A stretch of DNA of 64,000 nucleotides from Sporomusa sphaeroides DSM 2875 (lineage in GTDB: Bacteria > Bacillota > Negativicutes > Sporomusales > Sporomusaceae). Both the position numbers and the translations under genes were made by a program. The notes beneath the pieces are model-generated. The model searched no databases and had not been told where the DNA came from. It saw only the letters and a list, made by a program, of their open reading frames with translations. Below, piece by piece: positions 46,083-54,684 of the stretch. Position 1 is the first letter of the stretch; the number at the start of each line of letters is the position of its first letter. Where the stretch lies: positions 1,846,524-1,910,523 of the forward strand of contig NZ_CP146991.1 in assembly GCF_001941975.2 (NCBI RefSeq). Direction: 5' to 3'.

Positions 46083-47504
46083 ATGAATACAGCACTCGGT
46101 TTATTACCAGTCAACCCGCAAACGGCAGCCGCTTCCGGCAAGACGGCTAATAACAAGCCGAAAAGTCAGCAAAACAACAGTTTTAGCGACAAACTGAATA
46201 CTGCTGTTTCACAATCCGAAGCACAGCAGACAACAGATGGTAAGACAGAGAAGCTTTTACTGCCTGACCTGCCAACAAATCTGGTCATCAAGACTGCTGA
46301 GCCTGCCGACAAGCAAGTTTTACCTGAAATCCTGGACATGCTCACAGATGAATTACCTGGTCCTGATGACGGTACGATGCTTCCTACTGATCAGCTTTTA
46401 CAGACCGCTGTGAATACTGCCCTGACTGTACCGGGATTTATTCCAGTGCCAACGGCCGCCAGTGAGTCTGCCGCTCCTGAAGCGACAGTTGCTCCGGTAA
46501 CAGCTCCCAGCATCAATTTGCAACAGCAGGCAGCGGTTTCACCGGAAAGTGCGCAAATGGGAACATTGTTTGCGGAAACCGCCAATAATTCGATCAGTCA
46601 GGCGCAAATGCCTGCAGAACTTATTCCCACTGCAACCACACCGGCTAATGCCAGCCTGAGTGTGTCACAGGCACAGCAAAATCTGCCGCAATCGGCGCCA
46701 AACGCGGAAAATATCACCGATATAGCGCCTACTGTGATTGCCGGCCAAGGTCAGCTGCCTAAAGCCGAAACCGGTAGCCGCAATGAACGCCCGGTAGAAG
46801 CTGAGCAGCAGCCATCAGAGGCTGAGGTACTGCCGCTCTTGCCGACCGACCAACAGGGTAAACAGGCAAGTAAAGGGTTTAGCGGAGAAGGCCAAAAGCA
46901 TTCTTCAGCGGAAAATCCGCTCAGCCAGCCTAAGCTTGCTCAGGACCTGAGTATCAATACTGTGGAAGTAAATAAAACACACACCTTTGCCCAAGGCCTG
47001 GATACTGTTTTAACCAAAACCGGTACCACCGCCGCTGCAGAGACCAAGCAGCCAGGAGTTCCTTTTACCGATGTTCATCAAGTGGCCGATCAAATCGTAG
47101 CCCATACCAGACTTATTGCCAAGCCGCAAAACACCGAAATGATTATCAAGCTAAAACCTGAACACCTGGGAGAGCTTACCCTCAAGGTCGCTGTAGAAAA
47201 TGGTGTGGTAAACGCCAGTTTCCATTCCAATAATTCCGAAGTACGCAATATCATCGAACAATCGCTGCCACAGCTCAAGCTGGATTTGGCCAATAACGGT
47301 CTTAAGGTTGACAATGTAAGTGTTTCAGCCGGACTGGACCAGTTTTTGCCCAACCATGACCAGGACAGAAATTCGCGTCAGCAATTTATCAAGCTCGCGA
47401 ACAAAAAGGACGCTGAGGGCTTTGTTGAGGCAATTGACGGAGAAGTGGCAGAGGGAAGAATTCCCGGAACCGGCAGTCAAGCCGGTGTGGATTACCGTAT
47501 ATAA
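46083..47504 (+). CDS. fliK: Flagellar hook-length control protein FliK
   Basis: Exported molecular ruler (473 residues) that measures hook length and then switches FlhB. A long low-complexity region rich in Gln, Ala, Pro and Thr is followed by the conserved C-terminal domain with IIKLKPEHLGELTLKVAVEN and SVSAG. The start is ATG 46083, eight bases after AGGAGG; GTG 46074 overlaps the site. Confidence 0.93.
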   Translation: MNTALGLLPVNPQTAAASGKTANNKPKSQQNNSFSDKLNTAVSQSEAQQTTDGKTEKLLLPDLPTNLVIKTAEPADKQVLPEILDMLTDELPGPDDGTMLPTDQLLQTAVNTALTVPGFIPVPTAASESAAPEATVAPVTAPSINLQQQAAVSPESAQMGTLFAETANNSISQAQMPAELIPTATTPANASLSVSQAQQNLPQSAPNAENITDIAPTVIAGQGQLPKAETGSRNERPVEAEQQPSEAEVLPLLPTDQQGKQASKGFSGEGQKHSSAENPLSQPKLAQDLSINTVEVNKTHTFAQGLDTVLTKTGTTAAAETKQPGVPFTDVHQVADQIVAHTRLIAKPQNTEMIIKLKPEHLGELTLKVAVENGVVNASFHSNNSEVRNIIEQSLPQLKLDLANNGLKVDNVSVSAGLDQFLPNHDQDRNSRQQFIKLANKKDAEGFVEAIDGEVAEGRIPGTGSQAGVDYRI

Positions 47505-47519
47505 GAAAAGGAGGTTATC

Positions 47520-48131
47520 ATGGCTGGTATATATACTACTAACTCAACGCAGAGCGCAGCAAGCTCAGCTACTGACAAGACCAATAACAGGACCAATAAA
47601 ACCAATGAACTTGGCAAAGATGATTTCCTGAAGTTATTGATTACGCAGCTGAGATATCAAGATCCGATGGAGCCGATGGAAGATAAGGATTTTATTGCCC
47701 AAATGGCCCAATTTACCAGTTTGGAACAAATGAAAAACCTGAACACCTCGATGCAGATGAGTCAGGCCAGCGGTTTGATTGGAAAGGTAGTCAGCTGGGC
47801 GCAGGGTGGACAGCTTTACTATGGCATGGTCAATTCTGTGCAAATAGTCAACGGCGAAGCAAGACTGGTTCTTGACGAAAATACCACTGTGGGGCTGAGT
47901 GAAGTAATAAGCGTTACGGAAATTCCGGTTGATTACACTACCGGGCAGATGACTCAGGCCAGCACCCTGATCGGTAAAACAGTAGGCTGGATAGATAAAG
48001 ACGGGAAGGAAACCTACGGCGTGGTGAATTCTGTGCGCCTGGTGGATGGTGTGCCGAAACTGGTTATTGGCGACAGCACTATCGGGCTAAGTGAAGTAAC
48101 CAGCGTCAAGGATAGCTCCACAGGTGACTAG
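47520..48131 (+). CDS. flgD: Flagellar hook cap protein FlgD, duplicated C-terminal module
   Basis: Scaffold for hook assembly (203 residues). The N-terminal part is standard: [40 protein letters not shown]. The C-terminal half contains two copies of a module of about 52 residues. Copy 1 (residues 82-133) and copy 2 (146-196) share the pattern QASxLIGKxVxW, YGxVNSVxxVxG, GLSEVxSV. Most Firmicutes FlgD proteins have one such unit, so this looks like a tandem duplication. Confidence 0.92.
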   Translation: MAGIYTTNSTQSAASSATDKTNNRTNKTNELGKDDFLKLLITQLRYQDPMEPMEDKDFIAQMAQFTSLEQMKNLNTSMQMSQASGLIGKVVSWAQGGQLYYGMVNSVQIVNGEARLVLDENTTVGLSEVISVTEIPVDYTTGQMTQASTLIGKTVGWIDKDGKETYGVVNSVRLVDGVPKLVIGDSTIGLSEVTSVKDSSTGD

Positions 48132-48133
48132 CG

Positions 48134-48532
48134 ATGTCTGATAACCGTATTTACCAGTCATATCAGCCTTTGCCGCCAATAGTACCGGTATCATCGTCAC
48201 CCAAACCAGCAAGAGCAGCGGCGAATCAACCGGCTGCGGGAACCAGTTTCAATCAAATTCTGGGTCAGGAACTTGCCGGCGTTACTTTTTCCAAGCATGC
48301 GCTCCAGCGGCTTGACAGCCGGAAAATTCAGCTTGACAGCAGCCAGCTCAATCAGCTCAGTCAGGCTATTGACAAAGCGGCGCAAAAAGGTGCAAAAGAA
48401 TCACTGATCATTATGGATAATAATTTGGCGTTTGTCGTCAGTGTGAAAAACAAAACGGTAATTACTGCTGTGGACGGCGCAAGTGGCGCAGGCAACGTAT
48501 TTACCAATATTGACAGTGCGGTAATCATTTAG
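48134..48532 (+). CDS. Flagellar operon protein, TIGR02530 type
   Basis: A 132-residue protein that stands between flgD and flgE in many Firmicutes. The conserved part is VTFSKHALQRLDSRKIQL to the end (LSQAIDKAAQKGAKESLIIM, TVITAVDG). The function is unknown; a role in hook assembly is inferred from position. It starts 2 nt after flgD. Confidence 0.85.
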   Translation: MSDNRIYQSYQPLPPIVPVSSSPKPARAAANQPAAGTSFNQILGQELAGVTFSKHALQRLDSRKIQLDSSQLNQLSQAIDKAAQKGAKESLIIMDNNLAFVVSVKNKTVITAVDGASGAGNVFTNIDSAVII

Positions 48533-48622
48533 GGCTGGACCTCTTGAGGAAGCCCCACAGGCTGCTGATTGACAGATGCAGCCAATATGTTACTAAAAGA
48601 ATGTAGGAGGTCATGTTTAACT

Positions 48623-50533
48623 ATGATGCGTTCATTATTTGCCGGAGTATCCGGTCTTCGCAACCATCAGACCCGGATGGATGTCATCGGCAATAATATT
48701 GCCAATGTCAATACAGTTGGGTTTAAAGGCAGCAGAGTTAACTTTCAGGATATTTTAAGCCAAACCCTGCAGGGAGCATCCTCGCCGCAAGGCAATCGCG
48801 GCGGCACCAACCCGAAGCAGGTTGGTCTCGGGATGGCTGTGGCCAGTATTGATACTATTTTCACCGATGGCAGCTACCAGCCTACAGGCAAGCAAACAGA
48901 CCTGGCAATCACAGGTCAGGGATTCTTTATTTTAGCTGATGGCAACCAAAAGTACTATACACGTGCAGGTAATTTTGACTTTGATGTGCAGGGCAATTAT
49001 GTGGTGCCCGGAACCGGCTTAAAGGTGGCAGGCTGGATGGCCGATTCTGTTACCGGGAATATTGATTCCACCGGCGACATTACTACCATTAAAATTCCAG
49101 TTGGTGAGATGATGAAGGCGCAGCAAACCAACAAAATTACCTTTGGCAAGAACTTATCGGCCAGCGCGATCAAGACAGGCACAGCAGCCGAACGGGCGGC
49201 GGCAGACATTGCTTTGACAACGGCAAAATCGGACAAGGATGCGGCAGATCTTGCATTGAAAAATGCAAACACTGCCTTAGCGGCAGCAAATACTGCTTTA
49301 TCAACAGCACAAACTGACGAAGTGAAAGCAAAGGCGTCCCAGAATGCACTGGTGGCTGCACAAACAGCCATGGCTGCTGCACATGCTGCGGCAGTAGCTT
49401 TGCAGAATGGTACACCTGCTCCGGTACCGACAGCAGCTGATGTAGCCTTGCTTGCAAATACAGCCGCAGCTCTCGCAGCCACTGCCGCAGATAGTGCTAC
49501 TTCGGCTACGCAAACTGCTGCTAATGATCTAAAAAACGCGGCTACTAACTTAAAAACCGAGGCGGATAAATTGGCTGCTACACCTCCAACATCAACTATA
49601 GGTGCAGTAGTTGGACTTGCAGCCACTGCGGAAGGATTTGCAAATACAGCAGTTACCGCTGCAAACGGAGCATTCACTACTGCAGAAGCAGCACGACAGG
49701 CAGCAGAAGCTGACCAGCAACTTAAAAAAACTGCACAAACAGCTGCATCACAAACAGCGCTTGATGCAGCAACTGCTGTTACAAATGCATCGGAGGCAGT
49801 GAAAGCAGCCTATAACGAAACATCTAAAGTACCGATGCAGGTTACCATATATGATTCACAAGGAAATCCATACACCATAAACGCCAGCATTATCAAGACC
49901 GGAGATAATACCTGGGAGTTTACTCCTTCCGGGACTGCTGTTAACAAAGATGGTGTTACCGTCGGCACAATAACCGGGAATCCGTCGACAATAGCCTTTG
50001 ATCGTTTTGGTGTGTATGATGCGTTAAACACCATGGTAAACAGCCTGACGATTGATCCGGCAGGCGGACCCTATGCCGGTGCCGGTGCGTTCACAGTTGA
50101 TCTGGATTTTTCGGCAATTTCTCAATATGCCAGTGAGTCTACAGCTAAAGCAACCGAGCAAAATGGCTGGGCTGACGGTACTTTAGACGGTGTTACCATT
50201 GATGCTACAGGTACGATTGTGGGTAATTTTACCAATGGTATGAGTAAGAATCTGGCAAGGGTTGCGATGGCTGTATTTAATAATCCCGGCGGCCTGAATA
50301 AAGCCGGTGACAATCTGTATACTGAGACCAATAACTCCGGCATTGCGGACATCGGCACAAGCGGTACCGGCGGGCGCGGTGAATTTGCCGGCGGTACGCT
50401 GGAAATGTCCAATGTCGATTTGGCTCAGCAATTCAGTGATATGATTATTACCCAGCGCGGCTTCCAGGCCAACTCCAAAATTATTACCACAACCGACGAA
50501 ATGCTGGAATTGCTGGCTAACTTGAAGCGATAA
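48623..50533 (+). CDS. flgE: Flagellar hook protein FlgE with a large Ala/Thr-rich insertion
   Basis: Builds the flexible hook (636 residues, against about 400-450 in most relatives). Standard features are FAGVSGLRNHQTRMDVIGNN at the start, GQGFFILADG, SKVPMQVTIYDSQGNPYTI in the middle and IITQRGFQANSKIITTTDEM at the end. Residues about 187-398 are an unusual Ala/Thr/Gln/Lys-rich, probably helical stretch, at the point where the usual protein passes directly from the NLSAS region to the TIYDSQGN strand. Codon use in it shifts to GCA, ACA and CAA. The start is ATG 48623 or 48626, after AGGAGG at 48605-48610. Confidence 0.94.
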   Translation: MMRSLFAGVSGLRNHQTRMDVIGNNIANVNTVGFKGSRVNFQDILSQTLQGASSPQGNRGGTNPKQVGLGMAVASIDTIFTDGSYQPTGKQTDLAITGQGFFILADGNQKYYTRAGNFDFDVQGNYVVPGTGLKVAGWMADSVTGNIDSTGDITTIKIPVGEMMKAQQTNKITFGKNLSASAIKTGTAAERAAADIALTTAKSDKDAADLALKNANTALAAANTALSTAQTDEVKAKASQNALVAAQTAMAAAHAAAVALQNGTPAPVPTAADVALLANTAAALAATAADSATSATQTAANDLKNAATNLKTEADKLAATPPTSTIGAVVGLAATAEGFANTAVTAANGAFTTAEAARQAAEADQQLKKTAQTAASQTALDAATAVTNASEAVKAAYNETSKVPMQVTIYDSQGNPYTINASIIKTGDNTWEFTPSGTAVNKDGVTVGTITGNPSTIAFDRFGVYDALNTMVNSLTIDPAGGPYAGAGAFTVDLDFSAISQYASESTAKATEQNGWADGTLDGVTIDATGTIVGNFTNGMSKNLARVAMAVFNNPGGLNKAGDNLYTETNNSGIADIGTSGTGGRGEFAGGTLEMSNVDLAQQFSDMIITQRGFQANSKIITTTDEMLELLANLKR

Positions 50534-50543
50534 TTGCATGAAG

Positions 50544-50584
50544 GGTAGCGGAGGGAAGACCTCTCTTCCGCTACCTGCTTTTTC
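50544..50584 (+). terminator. Terminator or attenuator between flgE and flbD
   Basis: GGTAGCGG (50544-50551) pairs with CCGCTACC (50568-50575), extended inside by AAGA/TCTT. The tail TGCTTTTTCC follows. It lies inside the operon and may lower expression of genes beyond flgE rather than end the transcript. Confidence 0.7.
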
Positions 50585-50633
50585 CTAACAGAAAGGATAA
50601 TTTTCTTAAAAAAAGCAAGTGAGGAGGACTGAC

Positions 50634-50831
50634 ATGATAAAGGTTACCAAACTTAAGTCGCAAGACCGCGATTTTGTGGTGAATGCCGAACTGATTGAAA
50701 CCATTGAGGAGACACCCGATACGGTAATTACGTTAACCAGCGGCAAAAAACTGATTGTGGAAGAATCAATGGATGAAATTGTACGCATGGTTATGGATTA
50801 CCGGCGGGCATTGTTTAGAAATATGCGGTAA
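50634..50831 (+). CDS. flbD: Flagellar protein FlbD
   Basis: Small (65-residue) protein (Swrd/YlzI) found after flgE in Firmicutes. It opens MIKVTKLKSQDRDFVVNAEL and contains TVITLTSGKKLIVEESMDEI. In B. subtilis SwrD raises motor torque. The start is ATG 50634 after GGAGGAC; an ATG 15 nt earlier lacks a suitable site. motA and motB, often next, are absent. Confidence 0.9.
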   Translation: MIKVTKLKSQDRDFVVNAELIETIEETPDTVITLTSGKKLIVEESMDEIVRMVMDYRRALFRNMR

Positions 50832-50866
50832 CCTCTCCTTATATATATAACGTGCTAAATATTTTT

Positions 50867-50942
50867 GCAGGCGGGTGGTGTGTTGGCAAAAGCGTAAGCC
50901 AAACGCCAGTGGTGGAGCGTTGTCAATACACCACCCGCCTGC
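50867..50942 (+). repeat. Large GC-rich stem-loop between flbD and fliL
   Basis: GCAGGCGGGTGGTGT (50867-50881) is the exact inverted complement of ACACCACCCGCCTGC (50928-50942). Pairing continues inward for about six more positions, with G-T pairs, giving a stem near 21 bp and a loop of about 34 nt. No T run follows. It fills the 195-nt gap between flbD and fliL. Confidence 0.85.
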
Positions 50943-51026
50943 GACTGCCAGATTCTTTAACGCGGAATATATAGCTGGTAAGCTGCATGTCAATGAAACA
51001 AATATCTATGTAATGGAGGTGTGCCA

Positions 51027-51503
51027 GTGGCTGAAGAGGAAAAACCAAAAAAAATGTCAATGATGACAATTATCATTTTGATCGTTGTGGGCTTAATTTT
51101 AGCCGGTGGTATTTCGTACTTGATTGCGACAAGAGTGGTATCTGACAAAACGGTTGAGAAAAGTGCGCTGCATGAGCCGGGACATTTTATTAAGCTAGGG
51201 GATGCAAAAGACGGACTTATTCTCAATATTGGCGGAGTCAATAGCGGCCGGTACCTTAAAATCGGTTTGATTGTGGAATTGAAACCTGAGAAGAAAACAG
51301 CGCAAAAAGAAGGGAAATTGCCCTCACCTGAGGAAATAAAGATATTGGATACTGCAGTTTATGTCTTACGTTCGCAGAAAATAGAAGATTTTGACCCGGC
51401 AAAACAAGATCAGCTAAAAGAAGTATTAAAAAATGAAATTAATACAGTTCTTGGCGGCGAACGGGTTTATGACATTTATATTACCAATTTTGTTTTACAG
51501 TAG
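51027..51503 (+). CDS. fliL: Flagellar basal body-associated protein FliL
   Basis: Inner-membrane protein (158 residues) that associates with the motor and stators. It has a short charged cytoplasmic N terminus (EEEKPKKMSMM), one transmembrane helix (about residues 13-35) and a periplasmic domain with RYLKIGLIVELKPEKKTA and the ending VYDIYITNFVLQ. GTG 51027 lies 7 nt after GGAGG; GTG 51021 is too close. Confidence 0.93.
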   Translation: MAEEEKPKKMSMMTIIILIVVGLILAGGISYLIATRVVSDKTVEKSALHEPGHFIKLGDAKDGLILNIGGVNSGRYLKIGLIVELKPEKKTAQKEGKLPSPEEIKILDTAVYVLRSQKIEDFDPAKQDQLKEVLKNEINTVLGGERVYDIYITNFVLQ

Positions 51504-51585
51504 AATCATGTCGAATATTCTTGTATAATAAATTAACTGCTCGTTAAGTACATAGTTTTGTTTTTTGTGGAAAGGTGGGGGAGGA

Positions 51586-52590
51586 TTGGCAGGGCCTGAT
51601 GTTTTATCACAATCCGAAATCGATGATTTACTGTCAGCTTTGTCGACTGGTGTTGTCACTGCTGAGGAAATAAAAACTGAAGAAAAACAGCGTAAGATTA
51701 AAATCTATGACTTTAAGCGTCCGGATAAGTTTTCTAAAGACCAAATCCGTACCATCTACATGCTGCACGAAAATTTCGCGCGCATGATCAATACCTACCT
51801 TTCAGCCCATCTGCGGACACTTATTCATATTGATGTTGCTTCTGTTGACCAACTGACATATGAGGAATTTATCCGGTCAATGCCCAATCCCAGTGTTATT
51901 AGTATTTTCCAGATGCGGCCGCTAAAAGGCAACGCAATCCTGGAGATAAATCCTAACATTGTGTTAGCGATTATTGACAGATTGTTTGGCGGTCCTGGAT
52001 TGCCTCCTGCCAAAGCACGTGCCTTGACTGATATTGAGGAAGCCATTATTCGTAAGGTTATTCATAAAGCTATGGAAAGCATGCAGGAAGCTTGGAAGCA
52101 AGTTGTAAGTATCGAGCCCCGGATGGAGGCTTTAGAGACCAACCCGCAGTTTACTCAGATTGTCCCTCCCAATGACATGGTGGTACTGATTACGCTTCAG
52201 GCAAAGATTGGTCAGGCGGAAGGGCTGATGAATATCTGTATCCCCTATTTAGTGCTTGAACCAATTATGTCTAAGTTGACAACGACTTTTTGGGTGTCTT
52301 CTTCAACAGCCAAACAATCTTCGCCGGAAACCATGAATACGTTGCAGCGCAAGCTGGAGAAAACCCTTATTCCTGTTATTACAGAACTTGGACGGGCTAC
52401 TATCAGCGTTCATGAACTTTTGAATTTGGGAGTGGGGGATGTGTTGCAGCTTGACACTAAGGCTGAAAATGATTTGAGTGTCATTATTGGCAGCCGGGAA
52501 AAGTTTAAGTGTAAACCAGGTTTAGTCGGACATAAAAATGCAATACAAATTACTCAAGTAATTTCCCAAGGAGATGATAATGATGAGTGA
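51586..52590 (+). CDS. fliM: Flagellar motor switch protein FliM
   Basis: Switch protein (334 residues) that binds CheY-P. The N terminus has DVLSQSEIDDLLSALSTG (CheY binding). The middle domain follows with FKRPDKFSKDQIRTIYMLHE and NPSVISIFQMRPLKGNAI, then the SpoA domain (GVGDVLQLDTKAENDLSVII). The start is TTG 51586, seven bases after AAAGGTGG. The 3' end overlaps fliY. Confidence 0.95.
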   Translation: MAGPDVLSQSEIDDLLSALSTGVVTAEEIKTEEKQRKIKIYDFKRPDKFSKDQIRTIYMLHENFARMINTYLSAHLRTLIHIDVASVDQLTYEEFIRSMPNPSVISIFQMRPLKGNAILEINPNIVLAIIDRLFGGPGLPPAKARALTDIEEAIIRKVIHKAMESMQEAWKQVVSIEPRMEALETNPQFTQIVPPNDMVVLITLQAKIGQAEGLMNICIPYLVLEPIMSKLTTTFWVSSSTAKQSSPETMNTLQRKLEKTLIPVITELGRATISVHELLNLGVGDVLQLDTKAENDLSVIIGSREKFKCKPGLVGHKNAIQITQVISQGDDNDE

Positions 52591-53683
52591 CGGATTCCTG
52601 TCCCAGGAAGAAATAGACGCTTTATTAAGAGGCGAACCGGTAGCAGCCTCGCCATCTCCGGCTGGGCAAGAGTTGTCGGATATTGAAAAAGATGCTTTGG
52701 GTGAGATTGGCAATATCTCTATGGGGACGGCCGCTACTACGCTGTCTGTGCTTTTGGGCAGACGGGTCTCAATTACTACCCCGAAAGTCTCAATATCCAC
52801 TCTGGATGAAATAAAGCGCCAGTATCCGCTGCCATATTTGGTTATTGAAGTAGGGTATACCCAGGGATTGCTGGGAACCAATATTTTAGCTATACGCGAG
52901 CAAGATGCGTTAATTATTGCCGATCTGATGATGGGCGGTGACGGTTCCAATCCGCCGACCGAATTAAATGAATTGTACATGAGTGCTGTCAGTGAATCTA
53001 TGAACCAGATGATGGGTTCAACAGCTACATCCATATCTACCATTTTCAAGAAAAAAGTGGATATAGCGCCACCCAAGGTCAATTTGCTGGATTTTGCCAT
53101 AGATCCTGATATTACTCAGATTGTTACAGGTAGCGATCCTTTGGTACGGGTGTCTTTCCGGATGGAAGTAGAAGAGCTTATTGACAGTGAACTTATGCAG
53201 CTTATGCCGCTTAGTGTTGCCAAAGAAATGGTGGAAAATTTGATGAATGCCGTTCAGCAGCCGGCAGCAGCTCCGCCGCCGCAGCCGGCGCCGCCTAAAC
53301 CCGCAGCGCCGCCACCGCAACCGGCTCCTGCTTATGCTCAACCGACCCAGCAGCCGGTGCAAAATGTGGCAGTGCAACCTGTTCAATTTGCGCCGTTAAA
53401 ACCAGGGGGCATGCCTGGTGTTGACACCAATATTGGCCTGCTTCTAGATGTACCGTTGCAAATTACGGTTGAGTTGGGCCGCACCCGCAAACTAATCCGT
53501 GATATTCTCGAATTAGCGCCAGGTTCGGTGATCGAACTCGATAAGCTGGCCGGCGAGCCGGTAGATATTTTAGCTAATGGCAAATTGATTGCCAAAGGGG
53601 AAGTTGTAGTTATTGACGAAAACTTTGGTGTGAGAATCACCGATGTGATAAGTCCCTTGGAGCGGGTTAACAATCTCCAGTAG
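52580..53683 (+). CDS. fliY: Flagellar switch phosphatase FliY (FliN type)
   Basis: Switch component (367 residues) combining a CheC-like CheY-P phosphatase with a FliN-type SpoA domain. The order is LSQEEIDALLRGE; the first CheC motif DALGEIGNISMGTAATTLS; the second, ELYMSAVSESMNQMMGSTA; a Pro/Ala/Gln-rich linker (about residues 225-270); and the C-terminal VDTNIGLLLDVPLQITVELG domain. The start is ATG 52580, overlapping fliM. The combined FliY form is typical of Firmicutes. Confidence 0.94.
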   Translation: MMSDGFLSQEEIDALLRGEPVAASPSPAGQELSDIEKDALGEIGNISMGTAATTLSVLLGRRVSITTPKVSISTLDEIKRQYPLPYLVIEVGYTQGLLGTNILAIREQDALIIADLMMGGDGSNPPTELNELYMSAVSESMNQMMGSTATSISTIFKKKVDIAPPKVNLLDFAIDPDITQIVTGSDPLVRVSFRMEVEELIDSELMQLMPLSVAKEMVENLMNAVQQPAAAPPPQPAPPKPAAPPPQPAPAYAQPTQQPVQNVAVQPVQFAPLKPGGMPGVDTNIGLLLDVPLQITVELGRTRKLIRDILELAPGSVIELDKLAGEPVDILANGKLIAKGEVVVIDENFGVRITDVISPLERVNNLQ

Positions 53684-53723
53684 CAATTCCAAATAAATTT
53701 CGAAATAGGGAGAGATTATTTTA

Positions 53724-54086
53724 ATGGCGATTAAAGTTTTAGTCGTGGATGATGCTGCTTTTATGCGCATGATGATTAAAGATATTTTATCCAAAAACGG
53801 CTATGATGTAGTTGGCGAAGCGGAAAACGGTCTTAAGGCACTGGAAAAATATCAGGAGCTTAAGCCTGATTTGACCACAATGGATATTACTATGCCGGAA
53901 ATGGATGGAATTACTGCCGTAAAAGAAATTAAAAAAATTGATCCCAGTGCTAAAGTGATTATGTGCAGCGCAATGGGACAGCAGGCTATGGTTATTGAAG
54001 CAATTCAGTCAGGGGCCCGCGACTTTATCGTTAAGCCGTTCCAGCCTGACCGTGTGCTTGAAGCTGTCCGTAAAGCAGTTGGCTAG
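53724..54086 (+). CDS. cheY: Chemotaxis response regulator CheY
   Basis: Single receiver domain (120 residues) that carries the signal from CheA to the motor switch. The acidic pair is in VVDDAAFMRMM, phospho-accepting Asp54 in TTMDITMPEMDG, and the Lys in FIVKPFQPDRV. It lies between fliY and fliO, as in B. subtilis. Confidence 0.95.
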   Translation: MAIKVLVVDDAAFMRMMIKDILSKNGYDVVGEAENGLKALEKYQELKPDLTTMDITMPEMDGITAVKEIKKIDPSAKVIMCSAMGQQAMVIEAIQSGARDFIVKPFQPDRVLEAVRKAVG

Positions 54087-54103
54087 ATGGGAATATACTA
54101 TAC

Positions 54104-54679
54104 ATGCGCAGTAAATTTCATCTAAGCGGTAGTGTTGTACTCATTATTTTTGTTTTGTTATTTTTGACAGGCCAGGTGCTGGCAGCCGCGGAAACAGGCG
54201 AATATTTAAAATATCAAGAGCCTCAGCCGGCGGCATCCTCCTGGCTTGCTACCAGTAGTTATATTATTTCGTTGCTGTTAACTTTTTTGCTGGTTCTTGG
54301 GCTTGCCTATTTTACATCTAAATTTTTGGGGCAAAGAATGACACGGGCCGGAGGTTTTGGCGGCAAAGTGTATTCTACTTTGTCGTTGGGTCCTAATCGT
54401 GCTGTTCATGTGGTAGAGATAGCAGGCAAGTTTATGGTGCTTGGGGTGACCGAGCAGAATATTACGCTGCTCAATGAGATTACATCATCAACTGAGATTG
54501 AGCGTATTAAAGCTTTGCAGTCTACTGCTAATGCCCTGCCGCCCGAACAGTTTGGCAGCATTTTTCGCCGCCAGCTCGTCTCGCTCAAGCAGATGCCAAG
54601 AAATTTTCCCCTTGTTTTCGGTTCAGACACTCCCGAAACAGTTGATAAGGAGCCTGAAAACAATAATAGGAAGAGGTAA
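54104..54679 (+). CDS. fliO: Flagellar biosynthesis protein FliO
   Basis: Export-gate assembly factor (191 residues). A signal-like N-terminal helix (residues 10-28) and a second transmembrane helix (about 48-70, ISLLLTFLLVLGLAYFTSKF) are followed by a cytoplasmic domain with STLSLGPNRAVHVVEIAGKF. It precedes fliP by 5 nt. Confidence 0.9.
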   Translation: MRSKFHLSGSVVLIIFVLLFLTGQVLAAAETGEYLKYQEPQPAASSWLATSSYIISLLLTFLLVLGLAYFTSKFLGQRMTRAGGFGGKVYSTLSLGPNRAVHVVEIAGKFMVLGVTEQNITLLNEITSSTEIERIKALQSTANALPPEQFGSIFRRQLVSLKQMPRNFPLVFGSDTPETVDKEPENNNRKR

Positions 54680-54684
54680 ATAGA

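Noticed and set aside
48997-49677. Long open frame (226 codons) on the minus strand opposite flgE
   Set aside because: It is the antisense of the Ala/Thr-rich insertion, where GCN and ACN codons produce few stops in the opposite strand. It has no recognisable domain and lies fully inside a conserved gene.
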